15,695 nucleotides of DNA, from contig LIBV01000012.1 of NCBI GenBank assembly GCA_001438335.1, positions 1-15,695 of the forward strand. Reading direction: 5' to 3'. Made by a program: the position numbers and the translations under genes. The stretch comes from Pelagibacteraceae bacterium BACL5 MAG-120820-bin39 (GTDB lineage: Bacteria > Pseudomonadota > Alphaproteobacteria > Pelagibacterales > Pelagibacteraceae). Positions 5,893 to 13,127 of the stretch are shown here, piece after piece. Positions within the stretch are counted from its first letter, which is position 1; every line of letters starts with the position of its first letter. The notes beneath the pieces are model-generated. The model saw nothing but the letters and a program-made list of their open reading frames with translations. It ran no database searches and was not told the DNA's origin.

Positions 5893-7334
5893 TGGATAAA
5901 ACACAATTAATAAGTCAATCAACAGCTTTAATATTAGTAATTGTAATAAGTTTAGTATTTACAATTTTAGGTCTTTATCACTCAAGAAAATTTCAAGGAA
6001 TAAACAACTATCTAACAGCAAATAGAAATATTGGTTTTTTTTCATTAACTACAAGTTTAGTTGCTTCTGCACTTGGTGCTTGGATTTTATTTGGTCCTGC
6101 GTCTGCTGCAACATGGGGCGGTATTGGAGCGGTCATAGGTTATGCCTTAGGTACAGCTTTTCCAATGATTTTTTTAATTTATCTTGGAAAAAAACTTAGA
6201 GAAGAATTTCCAAAAGGTTCATCGTTAATTGAATTCTTAAGAATAAAATTTGGCAAAAGTTTATTCAAATTAATTTTATTAATGATGATCTTTTACATGT
6301 TTATATTTTTGTGTGCAGAAGTTACTGCAGTGGCTATTTTAATCAATTATATTTCAGGAACAGAATTATGGATTACAGCATTAATTATTTTGCTAGCAAC
6401 TTTAACCTACACACTTTATGGAGGTCTACGAGCTTCAATATTTACTGATAATATTCAAATGATTGTAATTGGAGTTTTGTTGATAATTTCAGCTATTTAT
6501 TTGATTAATTTTAATGTTGATCAGTTTAATTTTTCATTTATTAATCAACAAAATCCGCATTTATTAAGCAGTTCTTATGTGCCAAGTTATACTGCAGGAT
6601 TAACATTTTTTATTGCAGTTGCAGCTACAAACTTATTCCATCAAGGAAATTGGCAAAGAGTATATGCAGCTAAAGATTATGATACTTTAAGAAAAAGTTT
6701 ATTGGTTTCATTTTTTATCATTATTCCCATAGTTTTTTTTATGGGATTTTCAGGCCTAGTTGCTATTTCAGTAGATGCAAAAGTTATTCCAGATTTAGGT
6801 TTTTTTTCATTACTACTTAAAGAGCAAACTGAATTTTTGTCATTAATTATAGTCACTTTAGGTTTGGCATTAACAATTTCAACAGTGGATACATTAGTCA
6901 ATGCTATTTCAAGTTTGATCGTGGTAGACGGAAAAGCAACGTTTAATCTAAATAAAAAAACTAATTATTTATTGCTTTCTAAATATATAATGATTTTTTT
7001 ATCTATTATCGCTTTTGTTATAGCTTCTAAAGGTTTCAGTATTTTATATTTATTTTTGTTAGCTGATTTGCTTTGTTGTGCTTTCGTTGTTACAGTTTTT
7101 TATAGTTTTTATGATAAAAATATAAATGAAAAGACTGCTTACATTTCAATCATCATAGGTTTAATTGGCGGGTTACTATTATTTCCAATTCCAGACTTTA
7201 CTAAAAGTTTATTAGTAGGGATTTTATTCTCAAAGAATGCTTTTGCACCATTTGTTTCACAATCACTATTATTTTTATCTTTTATGGTCGCAACTTTTTT
7301 ACCTTGGATAATAATAAAATTTAAAAAGTTTTAA
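5892..7334 (+). CDS. thiV: Na+:solute symporter (SSS family), probable thiamin-pyrimidine (HMP) transporter
   Basis: A 480-aa polytopic membrane protein with about 13 hydrophobic segments and no large soluble domain. Family marks are the NNYLTANRNIG region after the first helix, the Gly/Ala-rich helix around GAWILFGPASAATWGG, the YTLYGGLRASIFTDNIQ segment and the ATNLFHQGNWQRVYAAKD loop. All are typical of SSS permeases, which import small solutes with Na+. The gene starts inside a TPP riboswitch, so it is repressed when thiamin pyrophosphate is abundant. In Pelagibacter a symporter with this arrangement has been named ThiV and proposed to take up the thiamin precursor HMP. The symbol rests on that combination; thiamin itself or another pyrimidine remain possible substrates. 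Confidence 0.8.
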   Translation: MDKTQLISQSTALILVIVISLVFTILGLYHSRKFQGINNYLTANRNIGFFSLTTSLVASALGAWILFGPASAATWGGIGAVIGYALGTAFPMIFLIYLGKKLREEFPKGSSLIEFLRIKFGKSLFKLILLMMIFYMFIFLCAEVTAVAILINYISGTELWITALIILLATLTYTLYGGLRASIFTDNIQMIVIGVLLIISAIYLINFNVDQFNFSFINQQNPHLLSSSYVPSYTAGLTFFIAVAATNLFHQGNWQRVYAAKDYDTLRKSLLVSFFIIIPIVFFMGFSGLVAISVDAKVIPDLGFFSLLLKEQTEFLSLIIVTLGLALTISTVDTLVNAISSLIVVDGKATFNLNKKTNYLLLSKYIMIFLSIIAFVIASKGFSILYLFLLADLLCCAFVVTVFYSFYDKNINEKTAYISIIIGLIGGLLLFPIPDFTKSLLVGILFSKNAFAPFVSQSLLFLSFMVATFLPWIIIKFKKF

Positions 7335-7359
7335 TTTCTTATTAAAACAGGTATAAATC

Positions 7360-8286
7360 ATGGTGGAGCTTAATAATACTAAAACAAAATTTTCTAATTT
7401 ATATAAAACAGCTGACGGCAGTGATCGTGCTTATATAGAAGCTAAAAAAATAAAAACATTATGGTTTAATACTGGAACATTGTGCAATATTGAATGCAAA
7501 AATTGCTACATTGAATCAAGTCCTAAAAATGATCGATTAGTTTATTTAACTTTTAATGAAGTTAAAAAATTTATTGATGAATGTATTGAAAATCAATTAG
7601 GCACAGAGGAAATAGGTATTACGGGTGGCGAACCGTTTATGAATAAAGATATCATTCAAATAATTGATTATTCATTAAAAAACAATTTTAAAACTCTAGT
7701 TTTATCTAATGCAATGAAACCAATGTTAAATAGAAAAGAAGCACTTTTAAAAATCAAAAATAAAGATTTAACCATTAGAGTATCCATTGATCATTATACT
7801 AAAGAAAAACATGAATTGATTAGAGGTAAAGGCTCTTATGACACTATGCTGGAAGGTCTAAATTGGTTGAGTGAAAATAATTTTAATTATTCACTTGCTA
7901 CAAGGTTATTGTGGGATGAAAGTGAAGATGAATTAAGGGAAAATTTTAGTAAATTCATAATAGATAATAATTTAAAATTAGATGCAAAATTTAAAACTGA
8001 TCTTGTTACTTTCACGGAGATGGATGAAAATAAAGACACTCCCGAAATTACTACTGCTTGCTGGGGTATTTTAAATAAAAATCCAGATGAGGTTATGTGT
8101 TCGTGGTCTAGAATGGTTGTTAAGAAAAAAGACAAGCTAACACCCACCGTAATCGCTTGCACTTTATTACCTTATGATGAAAATTTTGATCTTGGTGAAA
8201 ACTTGACAAATTCCATGAAAAAAATATACCTCAACCACAAACACTGTTCGAAATTTTGTGTCTTAGGTGGCTCGAGTTGCAGTTAA
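7360..8286 (+). CDS. radical SAM protein with Cys-rich C-terminus
   Basis: A 308-aa radical SAM enzyme. Cys42, Cys46 and Cys49 (CNIECKNC) form the CxxxCxxC site for the 4Fe-4S cluster that cleaves S-adenosylmethionine. GGEPF (89-93) binds the SAM amino group, and the core barrel extends to about residue 215. The C-terminal third carries six further cysteines (234, 247, 267, 296, 300, 307), including the ending HCSKFCVLGGSSCS, which could hold an auxiliary cluster. The reaction is unknown. It starts 25 nt after the symporter gene and is followed after 16 nt by a TVP38 membrane protein and then a glycosyltransferase fusion. The context suggests modification of a sugar- or lipid-linked small molecule. 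It does not look like canonical ArsS, although the Gly-Ser-Ser-Cys ending is reminiscent of it. Confidence 0.85.
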   Translation: MVELNNTKTKFSNLYKTADGSDRAYIEAKKIKTLWFNTGTLCNIECKNCYIESSPKNDRLVYLTFNEVKKFIDECIENQLGTEEIGITGGEPFMNKDIIQIIDYSLKNNFKTLVLSNAMKPMLNRKEALLKIKNKDLTIRVSIDHYTKEKHELIRGKGSYDTMLEGLNWLSENNFNYSLATRLLWDESEDELRENFSKFIIDNNLKLDAKFKTDLVTFTEMDENKDTPEITTACWGILNKNPDEVMCSWSRMVVKKKDKLTPTVIACTLLPYDENFDLGENLTNSMKKIYLNHKHCSKFCVLGGSSCS

Positions 8287-8302
8287 AATTTAAAATAAAC
8301 AC

Positions 8303-9004
8303 ATGAAAAGAAACAAGGGAAAAATTTTTTTTGGCATCATATTTTTTGGAATATTATTTTTAAGTTATTTTGCTGATTTAACTGAATTACTTTCTCTAGA
8401 TGTTATTAAAAATACCTACCATGATCTTAGATTACTAGTTAATGAAAATTACTATTTCTATTATTTAATCTTCTTTGTAATATATGTAATCGTAACAGCA
8501 TTTGCTTTACCAATCTCATTAATCAAAACACTTTTAGCAGGTGCCTTGTTTGGTTTTTGGCCTGGTTTAATATTGGTATCTTTTGCAAGTTCAGTTGGTT
8601 CTACTTTTTGTTTTTTATTTTCAAGATTTGCATTAAGAGCTTATGTTCAAAAAAGATTTAGTAATTATCTTGAAAAAATAAACAAAGGCATAGCAACAGA
8701 TGGTTGGCTATATTTATTATTTCTAAGACTAAGTCCTGTATTTCCTTTTTTTATTATCAATTTAGTCTTTGGCTTAACTAAAATGAAAACACTCCATTTT
8801 TATATAGTCTCTCAAATAGGTATGTTTATAGGGACGGCTATTTTTGTTAATGCCGGTGCACAATTAGGTAATCTTAATTCAATTGATGAGATATTATCTG
8901 CTAATATAATTTTATCTTTAACTTTAATTGGGCTATTTCCTTTATTAATTAAATACCTATATAAGAGATTGAAATATGGACAAGTCAATAAACAAGTTTA
9001 TTAA
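8303..9004 (+). CDS. TVP38/TMEM64-family membrane protein (SNARE-associated/VTT domain)
   Basis: A 233-aa integral membrane protein. Hydrophobic segments lie at about residues 8-24, 50-70, 77-110 (with the re-entrant-type GALFGFWPG), 137-158, 165-185 and 200-220. The conserved LRLSPVFPF motif is at 141-149, and a Gly-rich helix (IGMFIGTAIFVNAGA) follows; together they define the VTT/DedA-like domain. Relatives act in lipid or small-anion movement across membranes, but bacterial TVP38 proteins mostly lack defined substrates. The gene overlaps the next small ORF by 29 nt and follows the radical SAM gene closely. TVP38 genes are also seen beside the GT families encoded downstream here, so a transport or membrane-anchoring role for the cluster product is plausible. 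Confidence 0.85.
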   Translation: MKRNKGKIFFGIIFFGILFLSYFADLTELLSLDVIKNTYHDLRLLVNENYYFYYLIFFVIYVIVTAFALPISLIKTLLAGALFGFWPGLILVSFASSVGSTFCFLFSRFALRAYVQKRFSNYLEKINKGIATDGWLYLLFLRLSPVFPFFIINLVFGLTKMKTLHFYIVSQIGMFIGTAIFVNAGAQLGNLNSIDEILSANIILSLTLIGLFPLLIKYLYKRLKYGQVNKQVY

Positions 9005-9128
9005 AACAGAATGTGGTATTAGTGAGTATCACAGACTGAAAATCTTATCTAAAAAAAATATATTTCATAAAATAAGATTTTATTGGTTTGTTGTAATTGC
9101 AACGCTTAGAGATTACTTTAAATATTAA
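8976..9128 (+). CDS. 50-aa hypothetical protein bridging TVP38 and the GT fusion
   Basis: An ATG at 8976 inside the end of the TVP38 gene opens a 50-residue frame. It ends in a TAA that shares its last A with the next ATG (TAATG at 9126-9130). The product is basic, begins MDKSINKFIKTE and ends with an aromatic, mildly hydrophobic stretch (IRFYWFVVIATLRDYF), perhaps a membrane-associated helix. No family is recognised. The frame exactly fills the 123-nt gap and is linked by overlap at both ends, which argues for a real translationally coupled gene. The C-terminal pattern resembles the tail of a small subunit rather than a random frame, but that is impression only. Confidence 0.55.
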   Translation: MDKSINKFIKTECGISEYHRLKILSKKNIFHKIRFYWFVVIATLRDYFKY

Positions 9129-10441
9129 TGTCAATCTCAGTTATTATTCCTGTAGGTCATAAAGATGACGACTTTAGCTTAATTGATCAAATTAAGAGCA
9201 AGTTTAAAGATTTTGAAATAATTATTGCTGCCTCTTATCAAAATTCAAGAGTTAAAGAGCAAAAAGATAATGTAGATCAACTGTTATCAATTCATAATTC
9301 AACAAGAGCCAAAGCTTTAAATGCTGGTGCACAAATAGCTAAGCATGATCTGTTGTGGTTTTTACATTTAGATAGTGACATTTCATTAATTGAAGAGATT
9401 GATTTTAGTAAAGTTGATGATGAAAAAATTAATACTTTTTTACTTAAGTTTAAAGACGATAAGTTTAAATATAATGCAAAGGGAGCTAACTTAAGAACTG
9501 CCTATCTAGGATTACCTTTTGGAGATCAATCTTTCATCATTCATAAAAAAATCTTTAATTTAATTGGATCATACTCTGAAAGTTTAGCAAAAGGGGAGGA
9601 TCATGATTTAATTTGGAAGGCAAAAAAAATTGGTATTAAAGTTAATTTAATTAAGAGATTTATAACAAGTTCACCAATAAAGTATGAGTCTCATCCAATC
9701 ATTCAAACTTTAAATACCATTAAAGATACACTAGCTCAAATTTTTCAGTTTAGAAAAAGTAGAGCAAATTTTGTTGTATGTCATTTTATTAAAGATCCCC
9801 AATCAACAAAATCAAAGACAAGATTAAGAAAAGATTTGTCTGATGAATTAGTAAATGAAATTAATGAAAATTTAATGGAGATTGTCTCAAACAATATAAA
9901 AGAAATTAAATCCAATAAATCAATTCATCAAATCATTGTAACAGAAAAAGATTCTAAAGATTATGCAGTTGATTTTTCTAAACTTGCGGATGGGTTATAT
10001 ATTTCCACTCAAAAAGAACTAGGTTTAACTATGCGTGAGGTTATAGAACTTAACCTTAAATATTTTCAAAAAATTGTAATCGTTGGCTCTGATATTCCTT
10101 TTTTAACTGCGAAAGATATTACAGATAGTTTAAAAATTAAATCTGCTAAAAATGTTTTTTACCCGACCATAGATGGTGGTTTTTGTTTATTAGCTACATC
10201 TGATAAAAATATATTAGATGTTATTCATACTATTAAATATGGAACAGATACTGTTTTAGCTGATTTGACTAAAAAAGTTTCTAAATTACTCGTCCACAAT
10301 AAGTTTTATCAAGATATTGATGTAAAAGAAGATTTAACGGCTGTTTATAAATCTTTGAAAGAAAAAGTTTATTCTTTAAATGTTTTACAAAAAAAACTTT
10401 ACACTCTTTTATATTCAAAACAAAAAGAATTTACTGAATAG
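9128..10441 (+). CDS. two-domain GT2 / DUF2064 glycosyltransferase-like fusion (TIGR04283 + TIGR04282-like)
   Basis: A 437-aa protein made of two GT-A-type domains. Residues 1-210 resemble TIGR04283-type GT2 enzymes: VIIPVG at the start, RAKALNAGA (60-68), FLHLDSD (78-84), the metal/nucleotide site, GDQ (132-134), GED (156-158) and a TSSPIKYE segment. Residues 215-410 resemble DUF2064/TIGR04282, related to CofC-like nucleotidyltransferases: KSKTRLRKDL (228-237), LGLTMREV, GSDIPFL (320-326), IDGG (348-351) and DIDVKEDL (396-403). The two families are usually encoded by neighbouring separate genes and are named after arsenosugar biosynthesis, although their reactions are not well proven. The start overlaps the 50-aa ORF stop. 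The stop abuts the stop of the convergent gene with no gap. Confidence 0.8.
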   Translation: MSISVIIPVGHKDDDFSLIDQIKSKFKDFEIIIAASYQNSRVKEQKDNVDQLLSIHNSTRAKALNAGAQIAKHDLLWFLHLDSDISLIEEIDFSKVDDEKINTFLLKFKDDKFKYNAKGANLRTAYLGLPFGDQSFIIHKKIFNLIGSYSESLAKGEDHDLIWKAKKIGIKVNLIKRFITSSPIKYESHPIIQTLNTIKDTLAQIFQFRKSRANFVVCHFIKDPQSTKSKTRLRKDLSDELVNEINENLMEIVSNNIKEIKSNKSIHQIIVTEKDSKDYAVDFSKLADGLYISTQKELGLTMREVIELNLKYFQKIVIVGSDIPFLTAKDITDSLKIKSAKNVFYPTIDGGFCLLATSDKNILDVIHTIKYGTDTVLADLTKKVSKLLVHNKFYQDIDVKEDLTAVYKSLKEKVYSLNVLQKKLYTLLYSKQKEFTE

Positions 10442-11188
10442 TTATTTTTTTAAAGGTCTTAAAATAAGTTTTAGTAATTTTTGTTCTTCATCGCCCTCAA
10501 TACCTATTGGCATATTTAATTTTCTTTCAAAGAAACTTTTCGATTTAAAAATTTTATCCCACCAACTAAAAATAGTTGAATAATTAGCATCTGTTTCAGA
10601 TTGTCTTTTATGATGATGCACCCAATGAATGGAAGGGGTTACTATTATTTTTGATAGAAAATTTTCAAAATTCTTTGGAAGGTTAATATTAGAATGATGA
10701 AATATAGAACTTAGTAAGATGATGGCTTCAATTAGTAGTAAATTTACAAGACTAATATTGAATAATATAATGATCGCTGATCTTACTAAAGCACTTAAGA
10801 TTACTTCACCAAAATGAAATCTTACTCCAGAAGATACATCTAAGGTTTCATCGAGATGGTGCACATGATGAAATCGCCATAATAGTGGGATTTCATGATT
10901 TAGTCGATGCCACCAATATAAAAATAAATCAATAATGAGTAACTGAAAAATAAATCCAATAATCAAATTTTCAAATTTAAAATAAGGATGAATCTCTATT
11001 TGAGTAGCCGCAATGGTTATCGGTAATATAATTATTGGGGTAATTCCAATATTTATTAACCAAAAAAAAATATTTTTACCTAATCGATGAAGTTTATTTT
11101 TTAAATTATTTTTTTGCTTTGGAAACAAACCTTCAAGAACAATAAATAAAATTATTCCAATAAAAACAATTGAGCTTTTTAAAATCAT
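10442..11188 (-). CDS. sterol desaturase / fatty acid hydroxylase-family di-iron enzyme
   Basis: A 248-aa membrane protein with hydrophobic segments at about residues 5-20, 40-62, 75-92, 130-145 and 147-162. The histidine clusters of the family are present: HRLNH (94-98), HHVHH (107-111), HHSN (164-167) and HWVHHH (188-193), which bind a di-iron centre. Members use O2 to hydroxylate or desaturate lipids (sterols, carotenoids, fatty chains). The substrate here is unknown, and a sterol is unlikely in such a bacterium. The gene starts 12 nt after the hydrolase gene on the same strand, so the two probably form one operon. Its stop codon is directly adjacent to the stop of the convergent GT fusion gene. 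Confidence 0.87.
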   Translation of the reverse strand: MILKSSIVFIGIILFIVLEGLFPKQKNNLKNKLHRLGKNIFFWLINIGITPIIILPITIAATQIEIHPYFKFENLIIGFIFQLLIIDLFLYWWHRLNHEIPLLWRFHHVHHLDETLDVSSGVRFHFGEVILSALVRSAIIILFNISLVNLLLIEAIILLSSIFHHSNINLPKNFENFLSKIIVTPSIHWVHHHKRQSETDANYSTIFSWWDKIFKSKSFFERKLNMPIGIEGDEEQKLLKLILRPLKK

Positions 11189-11200
11189 TAAGTGTAATTA

Positions 11201-12094
11201 TTAAGCTAAATGCTTATCAAAAAAACTGATAGTTTTGTCCCAAGCTAAATTAGCATTTTGTTCATCATATCGTGGAGTAGAGTCGTTATGAAATCCATGA
11301 TTACAACCCATATACATATGAGCAGTATAATCTTTATTGTTGTTTTTTAATGCTTCTTCATATTCAGGCCAACCTTTATTAATTCGTTCATCTAGTTCAG
11401 CATAGTGAAGTAGTAAAGGTGATTTTATTTTTGGAACATCATTAGAGTTTGCTTGGCTTCCATAAAAAGGCACAGACGCAGAAAGTTCAGGATAGGCAAC
11501 GGCTAATGCATTACACACACCACCACCATAACAAAATCCAACAGCTCCAATTTTTTTATTTGTGTCTTCATGATTATATAAAAATTCAAATCCATTAAAA
11601 AAATCATTTAATAATTTTTCTCGGTCAATTTTACTTTGCATTTCTTTACCATCAGCATCATTACCAGGATAACCTCCTAGACTACTTAAACCATCTGGCG
11701 CTAGTGCAATGAAACCTGCTTTTGCAACTCTTCTTGCAACATCTTTGATATAAGGATTTAATCCTCTATTTTCATGAACAACTAATACTGCAGAAGTTTT
11801 TTCTGTCACCTTTGTAGGTTTTACATAGTAGCCTGTGATCGTTCCATTTCCATTTGCACTTTGATAAGTAATATTATTTGCTTTTATATCTGGATCATTA
11901 AAACTGACTTGTTCTGCTAAAGCATAGTTCGGAGCTAAGCTGTTAAATACAGTTAATGCTGTGACACCGACAGCTGTATATTTACCAATTTTTTTTAAAA
12001 ATTCTCTCTTTGTAATTTTACCGTGAGCATAATGATCATAGAGCTCTAATATTCTTTGATCAAAATCTTTTGCTGTTAATCTTTTTTTTTCCAT
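11201..12094 (-). CDS. dienelactone-hydrolase-family protein with Tat-like signal
   Basis: A 297-aa alpha/beta hydrolase of the dienelactone hydrolase (carboxymethylenebutenolidase) family. The triad is readable as Cys188 (GFCYGGG), Asp235 (AELDER) and His266 (NHGFH), with the family Glu108 in VVHENRG. An N-terminal extension of about 60 residues precedes the hydrolase. It has a charged helix, then ITKREFLKK, a hydrophobic stretch (41-53) and a likely cleavage site at YALA/EQ. This resembles a Tat signal, but the twin arginine is Lys-Arg. Export to the periplasm is therefore likely but not certain. Substrates of exported members are unknown; dienelactone degradation is not implied because no aromatic-ring genes lie nearby. 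It heads a two-gene minus-strand unit with the di-iron enzyme. Confidence 0.85.
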   Translation of the reverse strand: MEKKRLTAKDFDQRILELYDHYAHGKITKREFLKKIGKYTAVGVTALTVFNSLAPNYALAEQVSFNDPDIKANNITYQSANGNGTITGYYVKPTKVTEKTSAVLVVHENRGLNPYIKDVARRVAKAGFIALAPDGLSSLGGYPGNDADGKEMQSKIDREKLLNDFFNGFEFLYNHEDTNKKIGAVGFCYGGGVCNALAVAYPELSASVPFYGSQANSNDVPKIKSPLLLHYAELDERINKGWPEYEEALKNNNKDYTAHMYMGCNHGFHNDSTPRYDEQNANLAWDKTISFFDKHLA

Positions 12095-12099
12095 TCCTA

Positions 12100-12129
12100 A
12101 TTATACATTTTCAGTTAACTTTTCGACAA
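12100..12129 (-). promoter_or_regulatory. predicted promoter for the hydrolase unit
   Basis: On the minus strand TTGTCG (complement of 12124-12129) is followed after 18 nt by TATAAT (complement of 12100-12105). The -10 box ends only 5 nt before the hydrolase ATG, so transcription would begin at or next to the start codon and the mRNA would be nearly leaderless. Alternatively the match is fortuitous; TAGGA between box and ATG could be a weak ribosome binding site. Confidence 0.35.
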
Positions 12130-12150
12130 CATTAATGATTGACTTATAAT
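12123..12150 (+). promoter_or_regulatory. predicted promoter for the ABC exporter operon
   Basis: TCGACA (12123-12128, five of six bases as in the sigma-70 -35 box) and a perfect TATAAT (12145-12150) are separated by 16 nt. Transcription would begin near 12157, giving a leader of about 35 nt before the ATG at 12192. Its -35 box overlaps the predicted -35 box of the divergent hydrolase promoter. Confidence 0.5.
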
Positions 12151-12191
12151 GTCGTTGTATTACTTGATTTTATCACTATATATCTCGTTAA

Positions 12192-13127
12192 ATGTCGGAT
12201 AATCAAATTGTCATAGATAATCTATCTAAATCTTACAATAATGGGTTCAAAGCACTTAAGGGTGTTAGTCTAAACATAAAAAAGGGTGAAATCCTTGCAA
12301 TGTTAGGCCCCAATGGCGCAGGAAAAACGACCTTAATTAGCATTATTTGTGGAATCGTAACACCAACAAACGGCAAAGTAACTGTGGATGGATTTGATAT
12401 TATTGATGATTATCGTGAAACTCGTTCAAGAATAGGATTAGTACCACAGGAATTAACTCTAGAACAATTTGAAACCGTTTTTAATAACGTTTCTTATTCA
12501 AGGGGTTTGTATGGAAAAAAACCAGATAACAATCACATAGAAAAAATTTTAAAACAATTAAGTCTTTGGGATAAAAAAGATTTAAGATTAAGACAATTGT
12601 CAGGTGGAATGAAACGTAGAGTTTTAATTGCTAAAGCGCTTTCACACGAACCAACAATATTATTTTTAGATGAACCAACAGCAGGTGTGGATGTAGAATT
12701 AAGAAAAGATATGTGGAAAGTAGTTGAGGAATTAAGAAAGACAGGTGTCACAATTATTTTAACCACCCATTATATTGAAGAAGCAGAAGCTATTGCTGAT
12801 CGAGTTGCAGTAATTAATCAAGGTGAAATTATTGTTGTTGATGATACGAAACAATTATTAAAAAAAATGGGTCACAAAAAACTAACTGTTGATTTACAAG
12901 ATGAAATTTTAGAAATACCTAATAGTTTAGAAAAATATAACTTAGTGTTAGGCCAAAATAAAATGTCTTTAGATTATACCTACAATGTTCAAGCCAAGCA
13001 AACTGGAATTACTAATTTATTACAAGATTTAAAAGATGCAGGATTAAAACTTAAAGATTTAAAAACCGAACAAAGTACGCTTGAAAAAATATTTGTTAGT
13101 TTAGTTAAGGAGGACAATGAAATTTAA
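12192..13127 (+). CDS. ABC-2-type transporter ATP-binding protein
   Basis: A 311-aa ABC ATPase with all catalytic motifs: Walker A GPNGAGKT (39-46), Q-loop Gln86, signature LSGGMKRR (136-143), Walker B ILFLDE (156-161) with the D-loop after it, and H-loop His193 (TTHYIEEAE). A C-terminal extension of about 90 residues follows, as in exporter ATPases of the YadG/NodI/CcmA type (DUF4162-like). It energises export together with the permease encoded next. The two genes overlap by 11 nt, and the permease ribosome binding site lies inside this gene. The substrate class cannot be read from the ATPase. Confidence 0.93.
   Translation: MSDNQIVIDNLSKSYNNGFKALKGVSLNIKKGEILAMLGPNGAGKTTLISIICGIVTPTNGKVTVDGFDIIDDYRETRSRIGLVPQELTLEQFETVFNNVSYSRGLYGKKPDNNHIEKILKQLSLWDKKDLRLRQLSGGMKRRVLIAKALSHEPTILFLDEPTAGVDVELRKDMWKVVEELRKTGVTIILTTHYIEEAEAIADRVAVINQGEIIVVDDTKQLLKKMGHKKLTVDLQDEILEIPNSLEKYNLVLGQNKMSLDYTYNVQAKQTGITNLLQDLKDAGLKLKDLKTEQSTLEKIFVSLVKEDNEI
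13107..13113 (+). promoter_or_regulatory. strong Shine-Dalgarno of the ABC permease gene
   Basis: AAGGAGG ends 3 nt before the permease ATG at 13117 and lies inside the end of the ATPase gene. It is the clearest consensus ribosome binding site in a window where most genes have little or none. It fixes the permease start and supports coupled translation of the transporter pair. Confidence 0.75.

Noticed and set aside
7360..8286. Calling the radical SAM protein ArsS
   Set aside because: The N-terminal part and the spacing of the C-terminal cysteines do not match what I know of ArsS; only the Gly-Ser-Ser-Cys ending is similar.
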